DNA of 38,666 nucleotides from SXOA01 sp051004015 (GTDB taxonomy: Bacteria; Planctomycetota; Planctomycetia; Pirellulales; Pirellulaceae). Positions 7,735-14,931 of the stretch are shown here, piece after piece. The notes beneath the pieces were generated by a model. That model was not told the DNA's origin, ran no database searches, and saw nothing but the letters and a program-made list of their open reading frames with translations. The stretch spans positions 1-38,666 of the forward strand of contig JBPCKT010000112.1 of assembly GCA_051004015.1 (NCBI GenBank). Reading direction: 5' to 3'. Position 1 is the first letter of the stretch; each line of letters begins with the position of its first letter. Both the position numbers and the translations under genes were made by a program.

Positions 7735-9249
7735 TCAATACGCCTTCCCAAACACTCCCCGCCTCGCACTCGGTTTTCCCGTAAAAATACACTTCCCTTC
7801 TTCCGCCGGCTGGTCCAGCGGAATGCACCGGATCGTCACTTTGTGCTTCTTCAGCAGCTCCTCCACTTCCGGCCCTTCGGTGAAGTGGCAGAGAGCAAAG
7901 CCGCCGTGGATTTCGGGCTTGTCCTCACTCTGTTTGGGAGTGAACCAGGCGAGAAAGTCGTCGAGCTTGTCGATGGTGCGAGTGTTGTCTTCGCGGAGGT
8001 TCAGCGCTTTGGCAAAGAGTCCGTCCTGAATCTCCTTCAGGCGCTGGCCGATGGTGGAAACGAGTTCGGCTCGGTCCACTCCTTTCTTCTCGCCCGTATC
8101 GCGCCGCGCCAGAAAGACCGCGTTCTTGGCAATGTCCTTGGGCCCAATCTCCGCTCGCAGCGGCACACCCCGCTTGATGTGATACCAGTTTTTCTCGCCG
8201 CCGCGGATGTCCCGGTCATCCACCATCACACGGACTTTGCCATCGGCGTAGTCCTGGGCTTCCAGCTCTTTCTTCAAGCTATCCACATACGGAATCACCT
8301 GCGATTTCTCTTCGTCATTCCGATAGATCGGCAGCAGCACGATGTGCTTGGGGGCGAGGCGCGGCGGCAACATCAGGCCGTCATCGTCGCTGTGGGTCAT
8401 GAGGAGCGCCCCGACGAGCCGTGTGGAGACGCCCCAGGAAGTCGTCCAGGCATACTGCTGCTGGCCGTCCTTGTCGGCGAACTTGATTTCTTGGGCCTTG
8501 GCGAAATTCTGGCCGAGGAAGTGGCTGGTGCCGGCTTGCAGGGCTTTGCGGTCCTGCATCATGGCCTCGATGGAGTAGGTATCGACCGCTCCGGGGAACC
8601 GCTCGCCGGCGGTCTTCTCCCCTTTGATGACGGGCATGGCCATGTAGTCCTGGGCGAAATCGGCATAGACGCCGAGCATTTTCATCGTCTCTTCGCGAGC
8701 TTCTTCCGCGGTGGCGTGGGCGGTGTGCCCCTCCTGCCACAGAAACTCCGTCGTCCGCAGGAACAGCCGTGTCCGCAACTCCCAGCGGACGACGTTGGCC
8801 CACTGGTTGATCAGAATCGGCAGGTCGCGGTACGACTCCACCCACTTCGCATACATCGCCCCGATGATCGTCTCGCTCGTCGGCCGCACAATCAGCGGCT
8901 CATCGAGCAGGGCAGACGGGTCGGGCTGCAACTTGCCGTCCGCCCCCGGCTTCAGGCGGTGATGCGTGACGACCGCACACTCCTTGGCGAACCCCTCGAC
9001 ATGGTCCGCCTCCTTCTGCAAAAAGCTGAGCGGGATGAAGAGCGGAAAATAGGCGTTCTCATGCCCCGTCGCCTTGAACATCCCATCCAGCACCCGCTGC
9101 ATGTTCTCCCAAATCGACCAGCCCCACGGCTTGATCACCATGCACCCGCGCACCGGCGAAACCTCCGCCAGATCCGCCGCTTTGATGACCTGCTGATACC
9201 ATTCGGGATAGTCGTCGGCACGGGTGGGAGAGATTGCGGTTTTGGCCAT
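7735..9249 (-). CDS. proS: prolyl-tRNA synthetase, archaeal/eukaryotic type (ProS type 3)
   Basis: This 504-residue class II aminoacyl-tRNA synthetase charges tRNA-Pro. The N-terminus (‘DDYPEWYQQVIKAADLAE…PVRGCMVIKPWG’) and motif 2 (‘RTRLFLRTTEFLWQEGHTAH’) identify the archaeal/eukaryote-like ProRS, as do motif 3 (‘MTHSDDDGLMLPPRLAP’) and a C-terminal domain ending in Tyr (‘FGKAY’). The bacterial form, with its INS editing domain, is excluded by length and sequence. The C-terminal region holds several Cys residues of the zinc-binding type. ATG 9249 has GGAAGG ten bases upstream. An in-frame ATG at 9267 would put that site inside the gene and is less likely. Confidence 0.95.
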   Translation of the reverse strand: MAKTAISPTRADDYPEWYQQVIKAADLAEVSPVRGCMVIKPWGWSIWENMQRVLDGMFKATGHENAYFPLFIPLSFLQKEADHVEGFAKECAVVTHHRLKPGADGKLQPDPSALLDEPLIVRPTSETIIGAMYAKWVESYRDLPILINQWANVVRWELRTRLFLRTTEFLWQEGHTAHATAEEAREETMKMLGVYADFAQDYMAMPVIKGEKTAGERFPGAVDTYSIEAMMQDRKALQAGTSHFLGQNFAKAQEIKFADKDGQQQYAWTTSWGVSTRLVGALLMTHSDDDGLMLPPRLAPKHIVLLPIYRNDEEKSQVIPYVDSLKKELEAQDYADGKVRVMVDDRDIRGGEKNWYHIKRGVPLRAEIGPKDIAKNAVFLARRDTGEKKGVDRAELVSTIGQRLKEIQDGLFAKALNLREDNTRTIDKLDDFLAWFTPKQSEDKPEIHGGFALCHFTEGPEVEELLKKHKVTIRCIPLDQPAEEGKCIFTGKPSARRGVFGKAY

Positions 9250-9425
9250 TTGGAGAGCGCCTTCCATGGAGCGAAAAAGATTCGGTTGTTAGCGGCATTC
9301 TATGTCGAGAGGAAAGACGAGAATAGGGCCGCTAGGTTCGCGTTTGTGGGAGACGAATGCGATTGTTAGACTTAGATCAATTGCCTGTCCTTTCTGTTCT
9401 GAAAGCACCTCAATTGGAGAATGCA

Positions 9426-9812
9426 ATGGCACATGGTTCTTTACCTCGCGACCCTCACTTTGACGAGGTCCTAGAAGCCGCGGAGCGATTGTCGATGGCA
9501 CCGCCAACTCCTCCGCCCCTTCCTCGCCAACACCTTGCACCGATATCCGACCCGCCGTCATATAGTGATCTGGGCGCAGTCGGCGCAACCTTGCGAGTCA
9601 TTGCGATCGTCGAACTGGTTGTCGGCTTGTTTGCGCTACTAGGTGGATTGGCCAGTCAAAGCCAGAGCCTTTCTGTTTTTGGTTTGAGCGCGCTATTTGG
9701 GGGCCTGCTTGTGTATGCGATTGGAGCGATTATCAAGCTTTTGATTGACATCGCTCAGAACTCATTCCGGCAGACAGCTATACTCATGAGGCAGTCTGAT
9801 GGTCGCTGGTAA
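9426..9812 (+). CDS. hypothetical protein with two C-terminal membrane segments
   Basis: A protein of 128 residues if it starts at ATG 9426 (GGAG at 9416-9419, six-base spacer), or 151 residues from ATG 9357. The N-terminal part is Pro-rich and polar (‘PPTPPPLPRQ’). Two hydrophobic helices follow (‘VIAIVELVVGLFALLGGL’ and ‘LSALFGGLLVYAIGAIIKLL’), then a short basic tail. This is the architecture of small DUF-type planctomycete membrane proteins with a disordered cytoplasmic head. It is divergent from proS. Its stop codon is followed in the same frame by a gene remnant (9816-9989). Function unknown. Confidence 0.6.
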   Translation: MAHGSLPRDPHFDEVLEAAERLSMAPPTPPPLPRQHLAPISDPPSYSDLGAVGATLRVIAIVELVVGLFALLGGLASQSQSLSVFGLSALFGGLLVYAIGAIIKLLIDIAQNSFRQTAILMRQSDGRW

Positions 9813-9815
9813 TCG

Positions 9816-9989
9816 CTTGAGCGAAGGCTCACCATCGCCGCACAGCACACCAACTTCTTCCCCCTCGACCTCGCCGAGACGGAAGCAGGAAGCTGGATCC
9901 TCATCGAGCTCAACGACGGCCAGTCCACGGGACCGTGCGACAACGATCTGGATGAGTTGTACGGCAACTTGCGCGATGAACTGCGCTAG
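9816..9989 (+). pseudogene. C-terminal remnant of an ATP-grasp domain protein
   Basis: The reading frame directly after the TAA at 9810-9812 is open to TAG 9987-9989 without any start codon. It encodes ‘TNFFPLDLAETEAGSWILIE’ followed by ‘LNDGQSTGPCDNDLDELYGN’. This strongly resembles the C-terminal end of ATP-grasp proteins of the DUF4343 group, which typically read FF-[ST]-[IV]-D-[VI]-A-[EQ] … W-x-[VI]-[IV]-E-L-G-D-G-Q-V-[AS]-G. The N-terminal ~200 residues are missing, so this is a decayed or truncated copy. The usual E-L-G-D-G is E-L-N-D-G here. Confidence 0.6.
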
Positions 9990-10094
9990 CAGTACCTCAT
10001 TCTCCCGCCTTTGTCACCGTTCTCCCTCGCTGCTAAACTGCACTTCTTCTCCTTCTGCCCGAGCCCCGAGTCCCTATACCCGAGTCCCTTCCCT

Positions 10095-11066
10095 ATGCCC
10101 CGCCGCTACGTCAACCAGCTTGCTGAACGGGATTCCGTGGACCAGGTCTTTCTGGTCGCCGACAAGCAGTTGCGGGCGAATCGGCAGGGGAATTATTACC
10201 TGCAACTGCGGCTGGCGGATAAGACGGGGTCGATTACGGGGATGCTGTGGAATGCGAATGAGAAGCTGTACGGCTCGCTAGAGAACCAGAATTACCTCCG
10301 CGTGCAGGGGTCGACGCAGGTCCATAACGGCATCCTGCAGATGATTGTGACGCGGGTTGATCCGGTTCCATCAAGCGAGGTGGAGGAGAGCGATTTTCAG
10401 ACCGTCAGCTCGGTGGAAACTGACAAGCTGGCGGCCCGGCTGGCGGAAGTGCTTCGGGGCGTGAAGAACGTGCATCTGCGGAGTCTGGCGGAATGTTTTC
10501 TAATGGACGAAGCCTTTATGGCCAAGTTTACTGCCGCGCCAGCCGGCGTGAAGAACCATCACGCTTACAAAGGGGGCCTGCTGCATCATGTGGTCAGCCT
10601 CATGGAAGTTTGCGTCGTCGTCGCGCCCAAGTACCCCGAGCTCGACGGCGACTTGCTGCTGCTGGGAGCGTTTCTGCACGATGCCGGCAAAATCGATGAG
10701 CTCACGTACGACAAGGACCTCGGCTACAGCGACGAAGGGCAGCTCATCGGCCATGTCGTGATGGGGGTCAGCATGGTGACGGAAAAAGCCCGCCAGGCAG
10801 CCGCCCTCTCCGGCGAAGAATTCCCCCGCGAGCTCCTGTTGCGATTGCAGCACATGGTCGTCAGCCACCACGGCGAGTACGAATTCGGCAGCCCGAAGCT
10901 CCCGATGACGCTGGAAGCCATTGCCCTTCACCACCTCGACAACATGGACGCCAAGCTTTACTCTGCGGTCCAGGCAATGAAAGAGGACGTCAACAGCGAG
11001 AGCAGTTGGACGAGCTATAACCAGGCGATGGGAAGGAAGTTTTTTCGGGGAGGGAAGGGAGGGTAG
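10095..11066 (+). CDS. YhaM/CBF1-like 3'-5' exoribonuclease with OB-fold and HD domain
   Basis: A 323-residue protein. Residues ~10-95 form an OB-fold nucleic-acid-binding domain (‘VDQVFLVADKQLRANRQGNY’, ‘GSITGMLWNA’). Residues ~150-310 form an HD phosphohydrolase domain with the metal ligands His in ‘HHAYKGGLLHHV’, the HD pair in ‘GAFLHDAGKIDEL’ and a further His pair in ‘VVSHHGEYEFGSP’. This is the arrangement of YhaM-type nucleases, which shorten RNA (and ssDNA) from the 3' end. ATG 10095 begins the conserved ‘RRYVNQL’ block. An open frame from 10011 is rejected because it is repeat-derived Pro/Ser-rich sequence. Confidence 0.85.
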   Translation: MPRRYVNQLAERDSVDQVFLVADKQLRANRQGNYYLQLRLADKTGSITGMLWNANEKLYGSLENQNYLRVQGSTQVHNGILQMIVTRVDPVPSSEVEESDFQTVSSVETDKLAARLAEVLRGVKNVHLRSLAECFLMDEAFMAKFTAAPAGVKNHHAYKGGLLHHVVSLMEVCVVVAPKYPELDGDLLLLGAFLHDAGKIDELTYDKDLGYSDEGQLIGHVVMGVSMVTEKARQAAALSGEEFPRELLLRLQHMVVSHHGEYEFGSPKLPMTLEAIALHHLDNMDAKLYSAVQAMKEDVNSESSWTSYNQAMGRKFFRGGKGG

Positions 11067-11145
11067 TGGGCAGAGGTTGCCTCCACACCGCTGGGGCGGA
11101 AAACAGGAAAACCCCCTGTATTTGGTGCATCACACCAGAATCAAC

Positions 11146-11174
11146 TTGACTCTACAAACCCCCCAGCTTATCAC
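11146..11174 (+). promoter_or_regulatory. candidate sigma-70 promoter upstream of the exported protein gene
   Basis: TTGACT (11146-11151), a 17-nt spacer and TATCAC (11169-11174). Five of six and four of six bases match the consensus. The predicted start is near 11181, about 36 nt before the GTG start. Confidence 0.5.
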
Positions 11175-11216
11175 GGTAATGTCCGCCGAATCTTTCCGCA
11201 TCATGAGGGACTTGCC

Positions 11217-12098
11217 GTGTTTCGCTGCCTTTTGACCTTGGGTTTCGTCACCATTCTCACCACGTCCGCGTTTGCCCAGCGGAAGCCCTATGACCCGTAT
11301 GCGAAGCAGACGGAAGAGGATCTCGTCGCGGTTCGTCCCGACGGCAAATTGAACTGGCCCGCGTTTTTCAAATCGAAGGCGATGGAGGACCGCTTCAAGG
11401 TCTACTTCGCTCAGGGCTCCTGCACCGGGACCAACATGCGGATTGTGAACGCGCTGGAGGCCAACAAGGTGGTGGTGAACGACCTGCCGGAAGAGTCCTT
11501 CCTGGGTCTGGCGGCGAAGGTGCAGGGGGGAACGGTTGCCATGGCCAACGAGAAAGGGGTGCCAATGATGGTCGTTACGCACCCGGCCGGCGTCTCCAAA
11601 GTGAACATCAGCGGCAAGATGAACCCTGCCGATTTGCGCCCGGGAATGATGGTCAAGTTCTCTGGCCGGGTCAACGACAGCGGCAAAGGGGTAAAGCCGA
11701 TTGAAAGCTTGGAAGTTTTCACACCGGACCCGAAGTTCAAGTGGAAAGCGGTCATCACGGGTCGCCAACAGACCATCGCCGCGACCGTTCTCAAGGCGGA
11801 AGGCTCGCTGCTGCAAGTGCAAGTTCCCGCCGGCCGCGTTCGCAAACTCACTTTTCAGGTCAAGGAGAACCCGGAAATCACTGTTACCGGCTCGACGCTT
11901 GACCTGATCTCCGCCGGAGATGAAGTCTCGACCAAAGGGCATGCCTATCTCAGCGGCGAAGGGGCCGGCGGCGTGCCGGTGGTTTTCGCCAGCGAAGTCG
12001 TCGTGAAAAAAGCCTTTGCCCGCGACCGGGCGGCGGAAGCCAAGGCGGAGGAAGAGTTAGCCGCCAAGAAAGTTGCGGCAGCTGCGGAAGAGAATTAG
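11217..12098 (+). CDS. exported hypothetical protein (signal peptide, beta-rich)
   Basis: A 293-residue protein beginning with GTG at 11217, preceded by GAGGGA at 11205-11210. A signal peptide is clear (‘LLTLGFVTILTTSAFAQ’, cleavage after AFA). The body has two similar beta-rich segments (around 55-145 and 165-255), each with a phrase of the type ‘LRPGMMVKFSGRV’ or ‘ISAGDEVSTKGHAY’. This suggests two OB-like domains. The tail is Ala/Lys/Glu-rich and probably helical. It appears monocistronic, with its own candidate promoter and a strong palindrome right after the stop. No family is recognised. Confidence 0.75.
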   Translation: MFRCLLTLGFVTILTTSAFAQRKPYDPYAKQTEEDLVAVRPDGKLNWPAFFKSKAMEDRFKVYFAQGSCTGTNMRIVNALEANKVVVNDLPEESFLGLAAKVQGGTVAMANEKGVPMMVVTHPAGVSKVNISGKMNPADLRPGMMVKFSGRVNDSGKGVKPIESLEVFTPDPKFKWKAVITGRQQTIAATVLKAEGSLLQVQVPAGRVRKLTFQVKENPEITVTGSTLDLISAGDEVSTKGHAYLSGEGAGGVPVVFASEVVVKKAFARDRAAEAKAEEELAAKKVAAAAEEN

Positions 12099-12100
12099 TC

Positions 12101-12129
12101 CTCGTTCCCACGCAGAGCGTGGGAACGAG
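12101..12129. repeat. CTCGTTCCCACGC-AGA-GCGTGGGAACGAG perfect palindrome between convergent genes
   Basis: A perfect 13-bp stem with a 3-nt loop lies between the stop codons of two convergent genes (12098 and 12136). The unit is a dispersed intergenic repeat type. Here its position would suit a bidirectional transcription barrier, though no U-tract follows on either side. Confidence 0.65.
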
Positions 12130-12135
12130 ACGGAG

Positions 12136-13188
12136 TCATTTCTTCACTCTCGCCTTCTCCAGCACCGCGTCAATCTTCACCGGCGCTCCCCCCTGCCCTT
12201 TGCTCTCGTCCGCCGCGGTGATAAAGGCAAAGACTTCGGTGGTCTCTTCCGGCGTCACTGGCGGAACGCGGGTCTTGAAGAACTTGCCGATTTGCATCGC
12301 GGTTGCTTCGTACCCCATGTAGCGGTCGCCCGTGGGAACGACTCCCTTCACGGGCACACCGTGACCATAGATGCCGGCTGTCGAAACTCCTTTGGCGCCG
12401 AAGACCGTGGCGCTGTACTTCGGCGGACCCTTGAGGATGGCCCGGTAGGTGCCGATGCGGCCGTCCTTCCAGATGCCGGTGACGACGTCGGCCGTGTCGG
12501 TGCTGGCCCGGGTCACGCTCACGCAGCCGGGGCCCATGATGGTATAGAGCGTTTCGACTCCGTGGATGCCGTGCCAAACCAGGTCCGGATGATGCGGCTC
12601 GCGGGGGCAGCCGCCGTAGACGTCGCAGCCGAGCACGTCGCCGACCTCCTCGTGGTTCTTCATCCCGATGAAGCCGGGGCTGTAGCGATGCTGCGAGCAG
12701 GAGAAGACTGGTACGTTCTTCTCCTTGGCGAGGGCGAAGATGGCGAGGGCATCCTCCAGCGACGCTGCCATCGGCCTCCCGATATAGAGCGGCTTACCGG
12801 CCAGGATGACCGCCTTAGCCTGCTCGCGGTGGGCCCGGCCGTCAACGCTCATGATCATCACGGCATCGACTTCTTTGAGCAGCGTATCCACGGAATCGAC
12901 GATTTTCACGCCGTAGGTTTGAATATCCTTCTGCCACTTGGGAAGTTCCCGCCCGCTCTCCTCAATATCTGGGCTCCCCGCCGGAAATGCCGCCACCACG
13001 CGAATCCCGGCCAGGTCCCCTTCCGCCTTGGGGTCATGAAAGAGCTGTGTAAACGCCACCGCCTGGTAGTTATCGAGCCCCAACACGCCGACTTTGATTG
13101 GCGGGGCATCGGCGGCGGTCAGCGGGGCCGCAATTGCCAGGAGACAAAGGATGGCCATGAAGTGCCAATAGGTTTTGGAAACCGACAT
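12136..13188 (-). CDS. exported Gfo/Idh/MocA-family oxidoreductase-like protein
   Basis: A 350-residue protein with a signal peptide (hydrophobic 8-22, ‘APLTAADA’). The N-terminal Rossmann-type domain starts ‘IKVGVLGLDNYQA’. The family's cofactor-binding loop region is ‘KPLYIGRPMAASLEDALAIF’, where the usual E-K-P reads G-R-P, so the conserved Lys is Arg. The C-terminal domain contains ‘DLVWHGIHGVETLYTIMG’, typical of the secreted planctomycete branch of this family. The family generally oxidises or reduces sugars with NAD(P). Whether this exported member with altered motif is active is uncertain. It is convergent with the preceding gene, and the start is supported by the signal peptide. Confidence 0.82.
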   Translation of the reverse strand: MSVSKTYWHFMAILCLLAIAAPLTAADAPPIKVGVLGLDNYQAVAFTQLFHDPKAEGDLAGIRVVAAFPAGSPDIEESGRELPKWQKDIQTYGVKIVDSVDTLLKEVDAVMIMSVDGRAHREQAKAVILAGKPLYIGRPMAASLEDALAIFALAKEKNVPVFSCSQHRYSPGFIGMKNHEEVGDVLGCDVYGGCPREPHHPDLVWHGIHGVETLYTIMGPGCVSVTRASTDTADVVTGIWKDGRIGTYRAILKGPPKYSATVFGAKGVSTAGIYGHGVPVKGVVPTGDRYMGYEATAMQIGKFFKTRVPPVTPEETTEVFAFITAADESKGQGGAPVKIDAVLEKARVKK

Positions 13189-13324
13189 GAATGGGTGCCT
13201 CGCTCGCTTGGTGTGAATGTCTGGGCCCGGGGATTCGACTATCCTAGCGTAGCCACAGGCGGCGTGCCTCCGCTAATCTGAATAGCCGGTGATATACCGA
13301 TTCGACGAGTCCTAGGAGAAGACC

Positions 13325-13552
13325 TTGGTTCCCCGACGCATCCTGGTTGTGCTCGTGCTGGCCTTGCCGGTCCTCGTCGTCGCGTTTGCGGTGGTGATGG
13401 GAGGCTGGGGGCTGGCACAGGGGATGGGAGATCCCGCGGGAGCGACGGCCTTGCGCTGGATTGCTATGGCCTGCCTGATGCTGCTGTTCATCGACCTGAT
13501 TCTGCTGCTGATGGCTCTGGGGCTTAATGCGATTGAGGAGCGGAGAGACTAA
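13325..13552 (+). CDS. small two-helix membrane protein (TTG start)
   Basis: A 75-residue protein starting with TTG at 13325, supported by AGGAG at 13314-13318 with a six-base spacer. Two hydrophobic helices (‘ILVVLVLALPVLVVAFAVV’ and ‘IAMACLMLLFIDLILLLMAL’) flank a short Gly-rich loop, followed by a charged C-terminus (‘EERRD’). It ends 3 nt before the convergent guanylyltransferase gene. No family recognised; likely an inner-membrane protein of unknown role. Confidence 0.6.
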   Translation: MVPRRILVVLVLALPVLVVAFAVVMGGWGLAQGMGDPAGATALRWIAMACLMLLFIDLILLLMALGLNAIEERRD

Positions 13553-13555
13553 AGG

Positions 13556-14641
13556 TTACAAATACTCGCTCCAACCGCGCGATTGAAGTTGCTTGACGAC
13601 TTCGCGGATGGCTTCTTCGTCGTACTTGCTGGCGACGAGTGTGGCATCGGGGGTGTGGACGACGATGCAGTCTTTAACGCCGAGCGTGACGATGAGGTGG
13701 TCGTCGCTGGTCCGAACGATGCTGCCGGCCGTGCGGATGCCAAGGTGCTTGCCGACGATGGTGTTGCCGTCGGCATCGGCCCCCAGGCTCCGCGGCAGCG
13801 ATTGCCAGCTACCGACGTCGTCCCATTGGAAGGGAGCTTCGATGACGGCCACATCGGGATGCTTTTCCATGACCGCAAAATCGACAGACTTGCCGACGAT
13901 GGCGGTGAATTCCCGCTCCAGGACTTCGTCGTACTTGGGTGTGCCTAGGGCTTTGCCGATGGCCGAGAGGCGTTCCGCCATCGCGGGCTCATGAGTCCTC
14001 AGTGCCGTGAGAATCGTGCGGGCTTTCCAGACAAAAATTCCGCTGTTCCAGTAGAACGTGCCGGCGGCGAGGAATTCTTCCGCCTGCGGCCGCTGGGGCT
14101 TCTCGCGGAAGCGGAGGACTTGGAAAGCAGACGCTTGGTCATTTTTTTTCTTCGGAATTGGCTGGCCACGCTCGATGTAGCCGAAGGTTTCGGCGGGAAA
14201 GGTGGGGCGGATGCCAAAGGTGACAATTCTGCCGGGCTGCACTTCCACCAACTCCGTCGCATGGGCGATGGCGGCGCGAAATTTTTCCACAGGCCCGATC
14301 AAGTGGTCCGCCGGCATCACGAGCATGGTGACGTCGCTATCCGCCGCACTGACCAGATGGGCCGCCAGGCCGACGCAAGGAGCCGTGTCCCGCTTGCAAG
14401 GCTCCCCCACGATGTTGGCGGCTGGCAGCTCCGGCAGTTGCTCGCGGATCGGGCCGACAAGCTGGCGATTGGTGATGACCAGCGTCCGCTCCGGTGGCAC
14501 CAGACCGGCGAGCCGATCCAGCGCCTGCTGAATCATGGTCCGCCCGCCGCCAAAGTCCAAAAGCTGCTTGGGAGTGGCCAGGCGGCTGAGGGGCCAAAAG
14601 CGGGTGCCAAATCCTCCGGCCATGATCACAGCGTGCAGCAT
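13556..14641 (-). CDS. manC: mannose-1-phosphate guanylyltransferase
   Basis: This 361-residue nucleotidyltransferase makes GDP-mannose from GTP and mannose-1-phosphate. The signature ‘MAGGFGTRFWPLSRLATPKQ’ is present at residues ~7-26, followed by ‘MPADHLI’, ‘FREKPQRP’, ‘FYWNSGIFVWKA’, ‘SVDFAVMEKH’ and ‘WDDVGSW’. It lacks the C-terminal isomerase half of the fused ManC/AlgA enzymes, so it is the single-function GMP form. GDP-mannose would feed the surface polysaccharide implied by the WecA-like and ligase-like genes elsewhere in the window. A 38-codon membrane-protein ORF precedes it by 36 nt on the same strand. Confidence 0.93.
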   Translation of the reverse strand: MLHAVIMAGGFGTRFWPLSRLATPKQLLDFGGGRTMIQQALDRLAGLVPPERTLVITNRQLVGPIREQLPELPAANIVGEPCKRDTAPCVGLAAHLVSAADSDVTMLVMPADHLIGPVEKFRAAIAHATELVEVQPGRIVTFGIRPTFPAETFGYIERGQPIPKKKNDQASAFQVLRFREKPQRPQAEEFLAAGTFYWNSGIFVWKARTILTALRTHEPAMAERLSAIGKALGTPKYDEVLEREFTAIVGKSVDFAVMEKHPDVAVIEAPFQWDDVGSWQSLPRSLGADADGNTIVGKHLGIRTAGSIVRTSDDHLIVTLGVKDCIVVHTPDATLVASKYDEEAIREVVKQLQSRGWSEYL

Positions 14642-14677
14642 CAGCGAAGCTCGATTGTGAAGTAGGTCAGAATCCTG

Positions 14678-14794
14678 TTAGAGCAGCCAGCCCTGCACCC
14701 AGGCATAGGCCAGCCAGCAGAGGACGGGGAACATTACGAAAATCACGCCGTAGGTGAAAATGCTTGTCCAGTAATGTCGCGGCCAGCGTGCCAT
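14678..14794 (-). CDS. very small (38 aa) single-helix membrane protein
   Basis: ATG 14794 to TAA 14678. An aromatic, basic N-terminus (‘MARWPRHYWTS’) leads into one hydrophobic helix (‘GVIFVMFPVLCWLAYAWVQG’). It lies 36 nt upstream of the guanylyltransferase gene on the same strand. No good Shine-Dalgarno is visible because a palindrome ends just upstream of the start. The coherent membrane-protein composition favours a real gene, but homology evidence would be needed. Confidence 0.4.
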   Translation of the reverse strand: MARWPRHYWTSIFTYGVIFVMFPVLCWLAYAWVQGWLL

Positions 14795-14800
14795 GTCGAA

Positions 14801-14847
14801 AAGGGGTCGGGAGGAGTTTTCGCGGCGAAAACCCCTTCCGACCCCTT
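14801..14847. repeat. AAGGGGTCGG...CCGACCCCTT nested palindrome in a divergent intergenic region
   Basis: The outer arms AAGGGGTCGG/CCGACCCCTT (10 bp) enclose an inner stem GTTTTC/GAAAAC. It sits between the minus-strand 38-codon gene and the plus-strand gene at 14932. It is likely a mobile or dispersed palindromic element. Confidence 0.6.
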
Positions 14848-14931
14848 CCTTGCGATTGGGGTGAAGAGTCCGTCGCCTCCATGTTGTAATATAGGACCGG
14901 CTTTGAAATCCTCCAACCGACGAATACTCCC

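Noticed and set aside
7843..9369. 508-codon open frame on the plus strand opposite proS
   Set aside because: It is the antisense shadow of a clear prolyl-tRNA synthetase and shows no recognisable protein motif.
12101..12129. Intrinsic terminator
   Set aside because: Strong stem but no T-run on either side; recorded as a repeat instead.
12073..13281. 402-codon plus-strand frame opposite the oxidoreductase
   Set aside because: Shadow of the Gfo/Idh/MocA gene; His/Gly/Arg-rich composition typical of antisense frames in G+C-rich DNA.
14856..14892. Promoter for the HExxH gene (TGTAAT at 14885)
   Set aside because: The -10-like box is good but no acceptable -35 lies at 16-18 nt, so support is too weak.
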